DNA of 64,000 nt from Lachnospiraceae bacterium (GTDB lineage Bacteria > Bacillota > Clostridia > Lachnospirales > Lachnospiraceae), in assembly GCA_022510565.1 (NCBI GenBank), contig JAFLTE010000017.1, forward strand, positions 1 to 64,000. Reading direction: 5' to 3'. The notes under the pieces were generated by a model. The model did not search any database and was not told where the DNA came from. It saw only the letters and a program-made list of their open reading frames with translations. The position numbers were made by a program, and so were the translations under genes. Every line of letters begins with the position of its first letter. The first letter of the stretch is position 1. This document shows, piece by piece, positions 45,314 to 55,291 of the stretch.

Positions 45314-46405
45314 TCACAAACTGTCTTCGATTTTGTCGTCCACGATGCTTCCTTTTAAGTCTTCCTCCAAGAGCTTCATCTTATGCAGCATCTCCTTGAT
45401 TGCGGCTTTCACATCCGCCTTGGTCGCTCCGATACCGCCCATACCGGCTTCCAGCATGCTGTCCAGAAGCTCTGCATCCTCTCTGGAACGTTCCTCGGCC
45501 TCTCTGCGTCTGGCTTCCTGTTCCTCACGTTCCGCCTTCGCCTCATCAATTCTGGCTTCCAGCTCTTCCTGCTTCTCCTTGCGCTCCTCAATCTTCTCTT
45601 CCTGCTCCGCCTTCTCCTCGGCTTCCTTCTTGGCCTCCTCGACCTGCTCCTCGAGCTCCTCGTCCACATGGTCCTTGGCCTCGCCAATCAACATACCGAC
45701 AACTTCTTTGCCGGCTGCTTCCAGCACTTTATCGGCATTCTTCTGCGCATCCACCATATCATGGAATTTGAGACGTTCCAGCTTCGTGGAAGTGATGGCG
45801 GCATTATAGCTCCGGATTTCTCTCCTGACTTTCCAGTTATCAACCTCCAAATCGCCCTGCCGTCCATCGAGTTTCATGCACCGCTCCTGATACTCTGTAA
45901 GCCCCTGCTTGTGGATTTCTGCAAGGCGCTCCTGCTCCTCGTCCGTGAGGGTTATCGCTTTTTCATCATCTATAATTGTCTGACGCCTCCAAGCGGCCTC
46001 CTTCTCAAGCAACTCTAAGTCTTTCTGCTCCTGGGAATCCTCCTGCACGCCATACGCTTGCCTGAGCGCTTCCTTCTGCTCATCCAGCTCCTCAATTTCA
46101 GCCATGTTTTCATCTCTTCTGGCATAGAGTTCCGCAAGCTTATCCTTGTATTCCACGATAGTCTGGTCTATCTTCCTGTCACCGTTCCACGCGTCACCAA
46201 TGATTTTCAGAGCCTTTCTCTGGGCACGCTGCTTACGCTGTGTGATTAAGTCATTCTGCATTCCCATTCCCAAATCACCCGCGAAAATACTCTTCGTATT
46301 ATTATGTTTCTGCGCTTTCTTGCCTGCTCTCTCGGCAGCCCGCTCCTGTGCCGCGCTGTTTACATTGATTACCTGATTGTCATTTGAACTCGCTTTGACC
46401 TGCAT
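45314..46405 (-). CDS. Long coiled-coil protein with an AGDLGMG-type N-terminal motif
   Basis: The 363-residue cytoplasmic protein lacks signal and membrane segments. Near the N-terminus is the motif NNTKSIFAGDLGMGMQNDLI followed by QRKQRAQRKALKIIGDAW, a block I have seen in several Lachnospiraceae hypotheticals (name not known). From about residue 90 to 340 it is almost pure charged coiled coil rich in Glu, Lys, Arg and Gln. The short C-terminal part is LEEDLKGSIVDDKIEDSL. The ATG at 46405 has AAGGAGG upstream. It precedes the LytTR regulator by 107 bp on the same strand. Function unknown. Confidence 0.65.
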   Translation of the reverse strand: MQVKASSNDNQVINVNSAAQERAAERAGKKAQKHNNTKSIFAGDLGMGMQNDLITQRKQRAQRKALKIIGDAWNGDRKIDQTIVEYKDKLAELYARRDENMAEIEELDEQKEALRQAYGVQEDSQEQKDLELLEKEAAWRRQTIIDDEKAITLTDEEQERLAEIHKQGLTEYQERCMKLDGRQGDLEVDNWKVRREIRSYNAAITSTKLERLKFHDMVDAQKNADKVLEAAGKEVVGMLIGEAKDHVDEELEEQVEEAKKEAEEKAEQEEKIEERKEKQEELEARIDEAKAEREEQEARRREAEERSREDAELLDSMLEAGMGGIGATKADVKAAIKEMLHKMKLLEEDLKGSIVDDKIEDSL

Positions 46406-46543
46406 AGAAAACCTCCTTGTCCGATACGGTGAAATCCTTTTCACCAACCCGAGCTACTTATCGATAACGTCAAAATATACTTCTGCATTTTATATCGGCA
46501 TATTATAGCATTCTCTTTATTGGAATTTATTCCGGTTTATTAC

Positions 46544-46573
46544 AAAAAAAGAGCCGCTCACAGCAGGCTCTTT
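46544..46573 (-). terminator. Terminator of the DUF975 gene
   Basis: Minus-strand AAAGAGCC...GGCTCTTT followed by a T run, just after the stop at 46593. Confidence 0.85.
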
Positions 46574-46592
46574 CATAACGCAAGTTATTCAA

Positions 46593-47345
46593 TTATTGCA
46601 TATTCCACTGATTATCACCCGGCTGGTACATATTCTGATAGTTATTCTGTCCGCCACCGTAGGTAATTTCCTTGAGTGCCACGTACAGTTCCGCAGATGT
46701 CATGGCTATATACGGGTTTACGTAGAAAATCGCCAGAATACCGCAGGTAAATGCACTGAGAATAATCCAACCCAGGAAAGATAAATCCAGCACAAATGCA
46801 TCCCACTTATTGCCGTCCATCATCTGCTTACTTATGGCAAAGGCTTCTCTGGAGTCTATTCCCGGATTCTCCGCCAATATATACGGAATCATGCGGTACT
46901 CGTATCCTTTGATAATACCCGGGATCATAAACAGTAAAGACCACAGAAAAATATATAGCTGCATCAGGAACATTGTCTTGGCAACATTCAGATAATTATG
47001 GGAAAAACCGAATCCCAACTCGTTAAGATCCGCTTTCTGATAATGGCTGACCAGGAAGAAGCGTCTCACACCGACTACAATCGGATTAAATAAAAATGCC
47101 GAAAGCGCGAATCCAATCACCAAGCCGATCATTACACCCAGCAAAACAACAATGGAAAATGTCAACGCCTCTGTCGGCGTCATGGAATTGAATCCAAAAG
47201 GGTCTGAATCCCTCGTGGAATAGTTGAAGGAAAATCCGCCGCCTCCTCCTACCATTGACAGTACGAATGCCACAAGCACCATCTTCCAATAATTATACTT
47301 AAAAAACTTCAATGCATTTTCTTTTAATTCCGCCCTGGTCCACAT
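46593..47345 (-). CDS. DUF975 membrane protein
   Basis: The 250-residue protein starts MWTRAELKENALKFFKYNYW, the DUF975 opening (RxxLKxxAxxxLxxNYW). Membrane segments follow, with the conserved FLISHYQKADLNELGFGF-like loop (here FFLVSHYQKADLNELGFGFS) and the YRMIPYILAENPGIDSREAF block. The C-terminus is Gln/Asn-rich. The family is common in Firmicutes; function unknown. AGGAGA precedes the ATG. It is a single-gene unit with a terminator. Confidence 0.88.
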   Translation of the reverse strand: MWTRAELKENALKFFKYNYWKMVLVAFVLSMVGGGGGFSFNYSTRDSDPFGFNSMTPTEALTFSIVVLLGVMIGLVIGFALSAFLFNPIVVGVRRFFLVSHYQKADLNELGFGFSHNYLNVAKTMFLMQLYIFLWSLLFMIPGIIKGYEYRMIPYILAENPGIDSREAFAISKQMMDGNKWDAFVLDLSFLGWIILSAFTCGILAIFYVNPYIAMTSAELYVALKEITYGGGQNNYQNMYQPGDNQWNMQ

Positions 47346-47405
47346 ACTTATTTTCTCCTCTCACAATGTATATGATTATCAAACGATAGTACTTAACTGC
47401 TCTAT

Positions 47406-49670
47406 TTATGACTTTAATATATAATACACGATATTGCAAGATGAAAGTCGCCTTCTCATCCTCCGAAGCTGTCTGTAAAGTTCCTCACAGTCAAAGTTTA
47501 CACGTTCCGCGAAGTACACCTGATACAATGCCGCCTCTGTTTCTTCGTCAATTACCAGATGTCTCACGCCTCTCATCCAGTCAAGCTGTTCCCGCAGTGT
47601 GCGCAGCTTACGATAATCCCGATACTTCCTGCCTAAATAATTCTGAATCCGCCCGTATTCCAGCCGCACTCTCTCCCGACCGGGAAGCCTGCTCTCCTTA
47701 TATGCACGAATTACATATACTGTACACAGACCGATAAGGAAAACCACAGCCGCCGCAAGCAGCACATAACTCATACCGCCCAGCGCGCCTTCCAGATATG
47801 TCCCCAAATTATTCTCAGACATCTCCGGAACTGTACTCTCGCCACTTCCGGACATAAACGCCTGCCAGAAGGATGTGGTATCATCACCCTGCGAATTCTG
47901 AGCCGGAGTAGGGTCCACCACGATCCACCCCTGATCTTCCACATAGATTTCCACCCATGCGTGAGCATAGGCATCCGGAATCTCGATTTCAATTAATGCC
48001 GTTTCACCGATGGGCGAATAGCCGTCATAGTAGTCACTGTACTCGGCTCCCTCTACCAGTTCACCGTTTTCCAGTATGTTATAATAAGAAAAGGCATAGC
48101 CCTCCACATAACGAGCGGGAATTCCCATCTGTCGAAACAGCATGGTGCCTGCGGAGGCAAAATGCGCGCAGTATCCTCTTTTACTCTCCAACAGGAAATG
48201 AGAGATGTAATCGGGATTCCCGTAATAAAATCCCGGGCGGAGTGTGTAGGAATAATTGTCATCAAAGTAGCTTACAATCTGTGCCGCAATCTCCCCCTCC
48301 GTACCTGTAAATCCCGCTTCATCACAGACTCTCTGAACAGCATTCCTACAACTTACAGGCACCTCCAGATACGCATCCGATATCTCATCGACCACCCCGC
48401 TCACCGGACTCACGTCGGGAAAGTAGAGGCAGATATAAGTAGGACTTCCCTGTTCCTCAGGAAGCTTCACAGAACCGCCGAAAGCGGTATAATAGGGCTG
48501 GTACTCATATCGTTCGGAATCATCTACTTTCTCTATCTCCATGATACCTTTGCCCTGCACGGAACTACTGCCATCTCCCTTACCGCCTGCAGCGTCTTCA
48601 TAATTTTTCATACGACTTTCCACGCTTGACAGCATCAACCCATCATCAGGCAGTTCATCATCCGCCTGTGTCCACAAGTCCCCGCGATATTCTTTACCGG
48701 TGAATGCTTTCAGATAGACAGGTTTATAGTCGTAAGGGGTATATCTGACCTTCAATACAGTCTCATAACTCGGCATAACGGCAGAATTCTTATTGAGCCT
48801 GCCTCCGCTGACACCTGCTCCCACGCTTCCCTGCCGCAGCATTGACATCAAACCGTACTGCGCAAACCGCGTCATATTCTCCTCCGATGCCTCTTTAACC
48901 GCATTCTTAGGTATGATACTTTTATATCCGTTCTCCGGCAGAACAAAAGAGATGATTCTCACGATAAGAACTACCAATACCGCCGCAAAAGGCAGGACAT
49001 AACTCATCTGCCTCGTCAGTTTCTCACGCACATCTCCTCCCTGCAAAATCGCTACAGCCAGATACCCGGTCAGCAGGAAAAGTATATATATCAGATCCGG
49101 TGAACGATCAAAATAGAAAGGTATGACATAAAACGACAGCGTCAGAGCTGCCACCTTAAGCAGACTGCATTTGTTTTGCAGCATGATATTCATGAGAATA
49201 ACGCCTACCATACCCAGAAACAGTGCAAACATCGTGACCGTCGCATAAGTTTCTTCCATGGCAAGCGAATATTCCATTCCGCTGTCCACGTTCAAATACT
49301 GTCTTGCCACCTCGTAGAATCGGTTTAAAATAGCGTAATACCCGCTGTTTATAACCCAGTAATTCGAGACAGCGATATATAGATAGATGATAAAGAGTAA
49401 TATGATTACCAGATTGGAAAGCCATCTTTTTTCCGTCTCATACACTACACTGAGGAGCAGTGCGAGCCCAAAAAGCACAAGTATGCACAGTCCATTATTG
49501 AATTCAATCTCAAAAGCCGACAGAAATCCTCCCAAGGCACCGTAAATCAGCATAAAAAGAAGCAGCGCCTTCGCCAGAGCTGCAAAAAAGTTATACTTCC
49601 CACTCTCCTGCACCTGCACGAGAGTCAGCTCCGGAATTTCTGTTCTCCTTTTCCTACCGAATATACGCAC
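47406..49670 (-). CDS. Membrane protein with extracellular transglutaminase-like domain
   Basis: The 754-residue protein has five to seven N-terminal membrane helices (about 28-255) and a large outside domain. That domain carries a transglutaminase-like cysteine-protease core: SKRGYCAHFASAGTMLFRQM (catalytic Cys), AHAWVEIYVEDQGWIVVDPTP (catalytic His and Asp). One more helix near residue 650 and a basic cytoplasmic tail follow. The start is a GTG with GGAG upstream, overlapping the DUF58 gene by 17 bp. MoxR-DUF58-transglutaminase operons are widespread, thought to act in envelope or protein-complex maturation. Confidence 0.9.
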   Translation of the reverse strand: MRIFGRKRRTEIPELTLVQVQESGKYNFFAALAKALLLFMLIYGALGGFLSAFEIEFNNGLCILVLFGLALLLSVVYETEKRWLSNLVIILLFIIYLYIAVSNYWVINSGYYAILNRFYEVARQYLNVDSGMEYSLAMEETYATVTMFALFLGMVGVILMNIMLQNKCSLLKVAALTLSFYVIPFYFDRSPDLIYILFLLTGYLAVAILQGGDVREKLTRQMSYVLPFAAVLVVLIVRIISFVLPENGYKSIIPKNAVKEASEENMTRFAQYGLMSMLRQGSVGAGVSGGRLNKNSAVMPSYETVLKVRYTPYDYKPVYLKAFTGKEYRGDLWTQADDELPDDGLMLSSVESRMKNYEDAAGGKGDGSSSVQGKGIMEIEKVDDSERYEYQPYYTAFGGSVKLPEEQGSPTYICLYFPDVSPVSGVVDEISDAYLEVPVSCRNAVQRVCDEAGFTGTEGEIAAQIVSYFDDNYSYTLRPGFYYGNPDYISHFLLESKRGYCAHFASAGTMLFRQMGIPARYVEGYAFSYYNILENGELVEGAEYSDYYDGYSPIGETALIEIEIPDAYAHAWVEIYVEDQGWIVVDPTPAQNSQGDDTTSFWQAFMSGSGESTVPEMSENNLGTYLEGALGGMSYVLLAAAVVFLIGLCTVYVIRAYKESRLPGRERVRLEYGRIQNYLGRKYRDYRKLRTLREQLDWMRGVRHLVIDEETEAALYQVYFAERVNFDCEELYRQLRRMRRRLSSCNIVYYILKS

Positions 49671-50682
49671 CCTTATACGCTCCTGTCCGAATCAATATAT
49701 AACTCTCCGCAGGGTGTTCCACCGCCATCTGTGCCTCGGCATGTCCCGGCCGGTGTAAGCCACTGTCACTCAAAATCTCGCCAAGTACATTCTCCAGTTC
49801 ACCCTGTTCCGCCACAAACTGTCCCCGCAAGGCTTCTCCGCGCCCCGGCCAATAAAGCTGAAGCGGATATTCCTTATGAAGCAAAAGTCTGCCCAATGCA
49901 TAGACAGCCTCCATAAGACCGTCATTAAGCTGCCTGTCCTCGCTAAGCGGCAGCAGAATATTTATCTTCTCACGCCCTGTCGCCAAACGCTCCCTCACCA
50001 TCAACTGCTCTTGTTTGGCGGACAGCTTCCAGTGTATACTTTTCAGCTCATCCCCGGGAATATACTCTCTGATCTCATAGTCCGGATTGTAATCCGTACC
50101 TCTTCTCTTCGTCTCATTTTCCTTGGGAAAGCCTTCCACGCAGCTGTATATTTCTTCCTCGTCCGTCTCCGAGAAAGCGGGCCACACAATCACATATGCG
50201 TCCGACTTATCACACTCTTGCAGACAGAACATATGAAACATATCAAAGACCGTAAAAGCCTCTATCCTGACCTCCACTCTTCCCGCATAACGACTGCTTA
50301 AAAGCTGTTTGATCTCACTGCTGCCTCCGGGTGCCACCCACAGATGCTGCTTTTTCTGCTCCGAATATCCTGTGAAAACATTGCTCCACGAGTATGTGAC
50401 ATCTGCGGTGAAGGCCGCAAATCTTCGAGGATTGCGCACACTGATATTAAAGAAAAACTCCGTATTCCTGCCCACTCTGTTATCCGGCAGTATCGCCTGC
50501 GCCCGCAGCACATCTTTAGCAGACCACAAAAGCAGAAGGGATACTATCGGGCTGCACACAATGAGTATCAATGCCAAAAACAGCAGATAACTGCGAAAAA
50601 AGCTCCATATGTACAGCGTAAAACCAAACAATATACAGAACCGCAAAATCCCGGGCAGACTAGGCCGTAGCTTTTTCTCCAT
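49654..50682 (-). CDS. DUF58-domain membrane protein
   Basis: The 342-residue protein has two N-terminal helices (about 12-55) and a DUF58 domain with the hallmark EIREYIPGDELKSIHWKLSA near residue 205, preceding a von Willebrand-like segment. It is the usual partner of MoxR ATPases. Its ATG overlaps the moxR stop (TGATG), so translation is coupled. The downstream transglutaminase gene overlaps its end. Confidence 0.9.
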   Translation of the reverse strand: MEKKLRPSLPGILRFCILFGFTLYIWSFFRSYLLFLALILIVCSPIVSLLLLWSAKDVLRAQAILPDNRVGRNTEFFFNISVRNPRRFAAFTADVTYSWSNVFTGYSEQKKQHLWVAPGGSSEIKQLLSSRYAGRVEVRIEAFTVFDMFHMFCLQECDKSDAYVIVWPAFSETDEEEIYSCVEGFPKENETKRRGTDYNPDYEIREYIPGDELKSIHWKLSAKQEQLMVRERLATGREKINILLPLSEDRQLNDGLMEAVYALGRLLLHKEYPLQLYWPGRGEALRGQFVAEQGELENVLGEILSDSGLHRPGHAEAQMAVEHPAESYILIRTGAYKGAYIR

Positions 50683-51602
50683 CAGACTGCATGTATCCTT
50701 TCCGTAATCTCTGCAATAATATCCGACACATCCATACCTTCAGCGCGCGCTTTGGCATTGAGGTGAATTCTATGCCTCCACACATCGTCAATCACCGCTA
50801 ACACATCCTCGGGAACCACATATTCGCCGCCCCGCAGCAGAGCCATAGCCCTTGCCATCTTCAGAAGCGCAATACCGCCTCTGGGACTGACACCAAGTGC
50901 AATTCGGGGATCCTGTCTGGTAGCCTCCGTGAGCTGCACCAGATATTCATAAATATTGTCCTCCACATGGAGCATTTCCGCCTGCTTCTTAAGCTCCATC
51001 AACCGCTCTACGGTAATGACACTCTGCACCTGACCCAGGCCCTCGCCTGCACTGTTTCTTAATATATCCACCGCCGCCTCATGGGAGGGATACCCCATGC
51101 TCAGACAGATGAGAAAACGGTCCAACTGAGATTCCGGCAAAAGCTGTGTGCCGGAAGAACCGAAGGGATTTTCCGTGGCAATTACCGTAAACGGTTTCGG
51201 CAAAGGATGCGCCACACCGTCCACTGTCACCTTAGCCTCCTCCATGACCTCCAAGAGCGCCGACTGCGTCTTGGAAGACGTACGGTTCAACTCGTCCGCC
51301 AGAAACAGGTTGCAAAATACCGCGCCCTGCTTATACTCAAACTCTCCGGTACCACTGTTGTACATGGTAAAGCCCACAATATCACTGGGCAGCACGTCCG
51401 GCGTAAACTGCATTCTCTTATATTCCAGTTCCATGGATTTGCCCAGGGCCATTGCCAGCGTCGTCTTACCCACACCGGGAATATCCTCCAGAAGTACATG
51501 TCCCCCTGCCAGCACTGCAGCAAGCACCTTGCGTATGACACGATCCTTGCCCTTTACCACTTTACCCACTTCAGCAACAATCTGTTCCAGCTCTGTATTC
51601 AT
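50682..51602 (-). CDS. MoxR-family AAA+ ATPase
   Basis: The 306-residue AAA+ ATPase of the MoxR group has Walker A GVGKTTLAMALG near residue 45, Walker B FLADELNRTSSKTQSALLEVMEE, sensor 1 (ATENPFGSSGT) and an arginine finger region (PESQLDRF). The family works as a chaperone with DUF58/VWA partners. The ATG at 51602 has AAAGGA upstream and its own promoter (51635-51662). First gene of the three-gene operon. Confidence 0.95.
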   Translation of the reverse strand: MNTELEQIVAEVGKVVKGKDRVIRKVLAAVLAGGHVLLEDIPGVGKTTLAMALGKSMELEYKRMQFTPDVLPSDIVGFTMYNSGTGEFEYKQGAVFCNLFLADELNRTSSKTQSALLEVMEEAKVTVDGVAHPLPKPFTVIATENPFGSSGTQLLPESQLDRFLICLSMGYPSHEAAVDILRNSAGEGLGQVQSVITVERLMELKKQAEMLHVEDNIYEYLVQLTEATRQDPRIALGVSPRGGIALLKMARAMALLRGGEYVVPEDVLAVIDDVWRHRIHLNAKARAEGMDVSDIIAEITERIHAV

Positions 51603-51634
51603 ACGTACATTTCCTTTCAACTATAATCACTTAT

Positions 51635-51662
51635 ATTTTATCATTTTATCGGGGGTTTTCAA
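51635..51662 (-). promoter_or_regulatory. Promoter of the moxR operon
   Basis: Minus-strand TTGAAA (51662-51657), 16-bp spacer, TAAAAT (51640-51635), in the 70-bp gap after pstB. Confidence 0.65.
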
Positions 51663-51672
51663 TGGTTTTTCT

Positions 51673-52431
51673 CTATCCGAATCTTCCGGTAATATAATCT
51701 TCCGTTCTCTTGTCATGTGGTCTTGAAAACAGACGATATGTGGGGTCAAACTCTACCACCTCTCCCATCAGGAAAAAAGCCGTATCATCCGAGACTCGCA
51801 TCGCCTGCTGCATATTGTGAGTGACTACCACCACCGTATATTTCTTTTTTAACTCACTCATCAATTCTTCCACCCTCATGGTTGAGCCGGGGTCTAACGC
51901 TGAGGTAGGCTCATCCATTAAAAGTACCTCCGGCTCCACCGCCAATGCACGGGCAATGCACAACCTCTGCTGCTGACCACCCGACAGTCCAAGTGCGGAT
52001 TTCTGCAACCGCTCTTTCACCTCATCCCAAATGAACGCACCGCGCAGACTACTCTCCACAATTTCATCTAGCTTGGCCTTATTTTTAATTCCGTGAATCC
52101 TCGGTCCGTAGGCAATGTTATCGTAGATACTCATAGGAAAAGGATTGGGCTGCTGGAATACCATACCGACTCTTCTGCGAAGCTCCGTGGTATCTGTTTT
52201 AGGTGCATAAATGTCCTCACCGTCCAAATAGACTTTACCCTCAATTCTCACACTGTCAATCAGGTCATTCATTCGATTCAGCGTCTTTAAGAAGGTCGAT
52301 TTACCGCACCCTGAGGGTCCGATGAAGGCCGTGACCGCATTGGCACGGATTTTCATGTTGATATCCTTCAGGGCGTGATTGCTGCCGTAGTATAAATTCA
52401 ATTTATCGGTATTTATCTTAATGTTATCCAT
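51673..52431 (-). CDS. pstB: Phosphate ABC transporter ATP-binding protein
   Basis: The 252-residue ABC ATPase has Walker [10 protein letters not shown], the PstB-type Q-loop segment [19 protein letters not shown], signature LSGGQQQR and Walker [13 protein letters not shown]. It energises high-affinity phosphate import together with PstC and PstA. It follows pstA with no gap. No phoU follows in the window; the next gene is moxR. Confidence 0.97.
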   Translation of the reverse strand: MDNIKINTDKLNLYYGSNHALKDINMKIRANAVTAFIGPSGCGKSTFLKTLNRMNDLIDSVRIEGKVYLDGEDIYAPKTDTTELRRRVGMVFQQPNPFPMSIYDNIAYGPRIHGIKNKAKLDEIVESSLRGAFIWDEVKERLQKSALGLSGGQQQRLCIARALAVEPEVLLMDEPTSALDPGSTMRVEELMSELKKKYTVVVVTHNMQQAMRVSDDTAFFLMGEVVEFDPTYRLFSRPHDKRTEDYITGRFG

Positions 52432-53268
52432 TTATTTTCCCGCCAAAATCTTAGTCAGTATATTAATCATAAAAACAATGCACAACAGCACCACCGCAAT
52501 GCCGAACGCCACATCGTACTGTGCCTTGGACATGCTCAAATATAGCTGTATCGTGAGTGTACCGCCCGACTCCAAAATCTTGTGAAAAAGTCCTGTTCCC
52601 GGCTTCGGCAACAGATAACCGCTTCCCGCCGTAAATAAAAGTGCTGCCGACTCACCTACAATACGTCCCACCGCCAGAATCACTCCCGTTACGATTCCCG
52701 GCATTGCAGAAGGAAGAAGTATGGTACGAATCATATACCACTTGGTAGCACCCATACCGATGGCACCGCTTCTATAGCTGTCCGGTACCGATTTCAATGC
52801 TTCCTGTGTATTGCGGGTAATCAGCGGCAGTATCATCAATGTAAGCGTAAGCGCTCCCGTTAGAACAGAATATCCAAGTCCCAGTGTCGTCCCAAAAAAC
52901 ACCATGCCAAACAGCCCGAAAATAACTGACGGTATACCTGCAAGTGTCTCCGTGGTAAACTCAATCAAGCGAACCCCTCTGCTCTTCCCGGCATATTCAT
53001 TCAGCCATATGGCCGAACCGATTCCTATAGGTGTGGCAATAAAAAGTGTCAGAACAACAATATATAATGTATTGACGATGTTGCCCGCGATTCCCACAGT
53101 TCCTTCTAGGACGCTTGATACCGAAGTCAGGAACGGCAGACTGATGGCGGAAAATCCTCGGACAAACACGTAGACAATCATAGCTGCAAGCAATGTCTCG
53201 GAGAAAAAGGCCGACAGATAAATCAGAACCAGAACAAAATTGTCCTTGCATTTCCGTTTCCCGGTCAT
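52432..53268 (-). CDS. pstA: Phosphate ABC transporter permease
   Basis: The 278-residue permease has six membrane helices and the BPD_transp_1 loop (FTTETLAGIPSVIFGLFGMVFF) and the EAA-like motif region (GATKWYMIRTILLPSAMPGI). It forms the membrane channel with PstC. The gene is in the pstSCAB order. Confidence 0.95.
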   Translation of the reverse strand: MTGKRKCKDNFVLVLIYLSAFFSETLLAAMIVYVFVRGFSAISLPFLTSVSSVLEGTVGIAGNIVNTLYIVVLTLFIATPIGIGSAIWLNEYAGKSRGVRLIEFTTETLAGIPSVIFGLFGMVFFGTTLGLGYSVLTGALTLTLMILPLITRNTQEALKSVPDSYRSGAIGMGATKWYMIRTILLPSAMPGIVTGVILAVGRIVGESAALLFTAGSGYLLPKPGTGLFHKILESGGTLTIQLYLSMSKAQYDVAFGIAVVLLCIVFMINILTKILAGK

Positions 53269-53271
53269 CCT

Positions 53272-54159
53272 TTATTCTCCTTTCCTCAAGACAGCGTTCA
53301 ATGCTATATTGACCAACAGGATAAAAACAAACAGTACCAAGCCGATTGTAAACAGAACCTGTCTGTGTACACCTCCGGCATATCCCATCTCACTGACAAT
53401 CGCCGTAGTCAGAAATCTGACTGACGCAAAGGGTAGCGGAAAATTCACCCCATTGCCGGAGACCATACTGATTGCCATCGCCTCTCCCAGCGCCCGCCCC
53501 ACTCCCAGTACAATCCCCGTAATGATGCCCTGTTTTGCTGCCGGTATTGTTACCTTAAAAATTGTCTGCACATGAGATGCCCCCAATGCCATAGATGAAG
53601 ACTTAAGCTCCTGCGGCACCGCTCGTAATGCTGCTTCGCTGATACTCACCACGGTCGGAAGAATCATGACAGCAAGCACCAGAACCGCCGAAAGCAGATT
53701 AGAGCCCCCTGTAAACCGATGTGTATCTGAGTCATGGAAAAGCCTGAGCTCCCACCTGTACATCAGCGGATTTAAAATCATCATTCCCAGAAGCCCGTAG
53801 ATAACCGAAGGAATGCCCGCCAGAAGCTCCACCGCCGGTCGCACAAAAGCCGCCAACCATTTCGGCGCCACTTCCGCCAGAAAAACCGCCGTCAGCAGGG
53901 CAATCGGAACTCCGATTAAGATTGCCATAGCCGTGCCTATGACGGAAGTTAAGATGATGTACAGAATACCAAAAGACGGCTCCGCCGCTGTAGGTTTCCA
54001 TACAGTGGAAAATAGAAGCTCTTTTATTCCAACCTTAAACAGTGCCGGCACACCGTTGGCAATCATGTACAAAGTGATAGAAGCCACCGCGATGACCGAA
54101 AGGAAAGCACACACAGTAAAGATTGCCTGAGCAGCTGCTTCTATTTTCATATTTTTCAT
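53272..54159 (-). CDS. pstC: Phosphate ABC transporter permease
   Basis: The 295-residue permease has six helices, LLAGIPSVIYGLLGMMILNP, and the EAA-like GASHVQTIFKVTIPAAKQGI. It pairs with PstA. Three bases separate it from each neighbour's coding end, so the operon is tightly translated. Confidence 0.95.
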   Translation of the reverse strand: MKNMKIEAAAQAIFTVCAFLSVIAVASITLYMIANGVPALFKVGIKELLFSTVWKPTAAEPSFGILYIILTSVIGTAMAILIGVPIALLTAVFLAEVAPKWLAAFVRPAVELLAGIPSVIYGLLGMMILNPLMYRWELRLFHDSDTHRFTGGSNLLSAVLVLAVMILPTVVSISEAALRAVPQELKSSSMALGASHVQTIFKVTIPAAKQGIITGIVLGVGRALGEAMAISMVSGNGVNFPLPFASVRFLTTAIVSEMGYAGGVHRQVLFTIGLVLFVFILLVNIALNAVLRKGE

Positions 54160-54162
54160 ATA

Positions 54163-55056
54163 TCAATCCGGAACGATTAAGCCTACCGCTTTAATCAATT
54201 CCTGCCCCTCCTCCGATTTCAGATATACAAACATCTCCTGTACCGCTTCACTCTGAGCCGAAATCTCTCCGTTGGTTGCCATGACAAAGGGTCTGCAGAG
54301 CAGATACCTGCCTGCCTTGATATTTTCCCCTGTAGGCTCAATACCGTCTAAAGACAATGTCCGTACCGTATCATCCAAAACATCCAGAGAAACATAACCG
54401 ATTGCACCGGGCGTTGCGGCAACCCTCGCCATCACGGCACCTGTAGAATTCAATTCATTGGCATATGTGCAAATATCTTTGACTCCCAACAGTTCCTCAA
54501 ACGAATCTCTGGTTCCGCATCCCGCTTCCCGTCCAATCACCACAATGACCTCGTCAGCACCACCCACTTCTCTCCAATTTCTGATTGCACCCGTATAGAT
54601 GCCCGCCAATTGCTCTGTACTCAAATCTGCGGCTTCATTGGATGCATCCGTAATCACGGCAATACCGTCTATCGCCACGATATTCTCCACTGCACCGGAA
54701 GACTTCTCCCCGTCATTCAGATTTCTGGAAGAAAGACCGATATCAACACTTCCCGAAAGCATTGCTCCAACCCCTGCAGATGAGCCTGTAAACTCTGCCG
54801 TCACCGTCACGCCCGGATACTTAGTCATAAAGCTTTCCGCCAACGCATTGGCTAACTTCTCCATGGAGGTAGAACCTGCCATGGTGATGGTACCGGTGAG
54901 ACTGGTGTTAACCTGCTTCCGCTCTGAGGATTCGAGTTCAGCTTCTGTTTGTGACTGATTTCCTGTTTCCGATATTGCTTTGGCTGCATGGCATCCGAGT
55001 ATGCATACCGTCAAACCGAGGGCTACCAATACTTTAATTCTGGTGTTCTTTTTCAT
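54163..55056 (-). CDS. pstS: Phosphate-binding lipoprotein
   Basis: The 297-residue PstS-type binding protein has a lipoprotein signal (VCILGCHAAK, lipid on Cys22). Ligand-binding blocks are AGSTSMEKLANALAESF, FTGSSAGVGAMLSG and IGREAGCGTRDSFEELL, which contact the phosphate oxygens. It delivers phosphate to PstCA. No clear Pho box was found upstream, but phosphate control is usual for this operon. It is transcribed away from the phosphatase gene into which the mobile element is inserted. Confidence 0.95.
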   Translation of the reverse strand: MKKNTRIKVLVALGLTVCILGCHAAKAISETGNQSQTEAELESSERKQVNTSLTGTITMAGSTSMEKLANALAESFMTKYPGVTVTAEFTGSSAGVGAMLSGSVDIGLSSRNLNDGEKSSGAVENIVAIDGIAVITDASNEAADLSTEQLAGIYTGAIRNWREVGGADEVIVVIGREAGCGTRDSFEELLGVKDICTYANELNSTGAVMARVAATPGAIGYVSLDVLDDTVRTLSLDGIEPTGENIKAGRYLLCRPFVMATNGEISAQSEAVQEMFVYLKSEEGQELIKAVGLIVPD

Positions 55057-55095
55057 GAGGTATCCTCTCTTTCTTTACAATTTATGCACACCGAA

Positions 55096-55123
55096 TTGAT
55101 TTTTCACCTACTTTTGATATAAT
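55096..55123 (+). promoter_or_regulatory. Original promoter of the phosphatase gene, now left of the mobile element
   Basis: TTGATT (55096-55101), 16-bp spacer, TATAAT (55118-55123). It faces the truncated phosphatase start at 55201, so after insertion it drives only the remnant and perhaps the left end of the element. Confidence 0.75.
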
Positions 55124-55200
55124 ATGGACGAAAAGAAAACCGACCGGACCAAAACTCCGGAGAAGATAAGTAAGTTGATAGAAATGAGGTATTGAATACT

Positions 55201-55251
55201 ATGATTAAAATACTTTTTGTTTGTCACGGAAGGATGCTAACTCGACCTTAA
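55201..55251 (+). pseudogene. Displaced 5' end of the low-molecular-weight tyrosine phosphatase gene
   Basis: ATG plus nine codons reads MIKILFVCHG, identical to the first ten residues of the intact phosphatase at 62059. It then turns into unrelated codons and stops after 16 residues. GAGGT upstream is a ribosome binding site. The break lies just after CACGG (55225-55229), the presumed crossover region. Seven of the ten codons differ from those at the right end although the protein is the same. Confidence 0.85.
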
Positions 55252-55291
55252 AAAGCCTGTAAAATCAAGGCATACAGAAACTTGAACAAGC

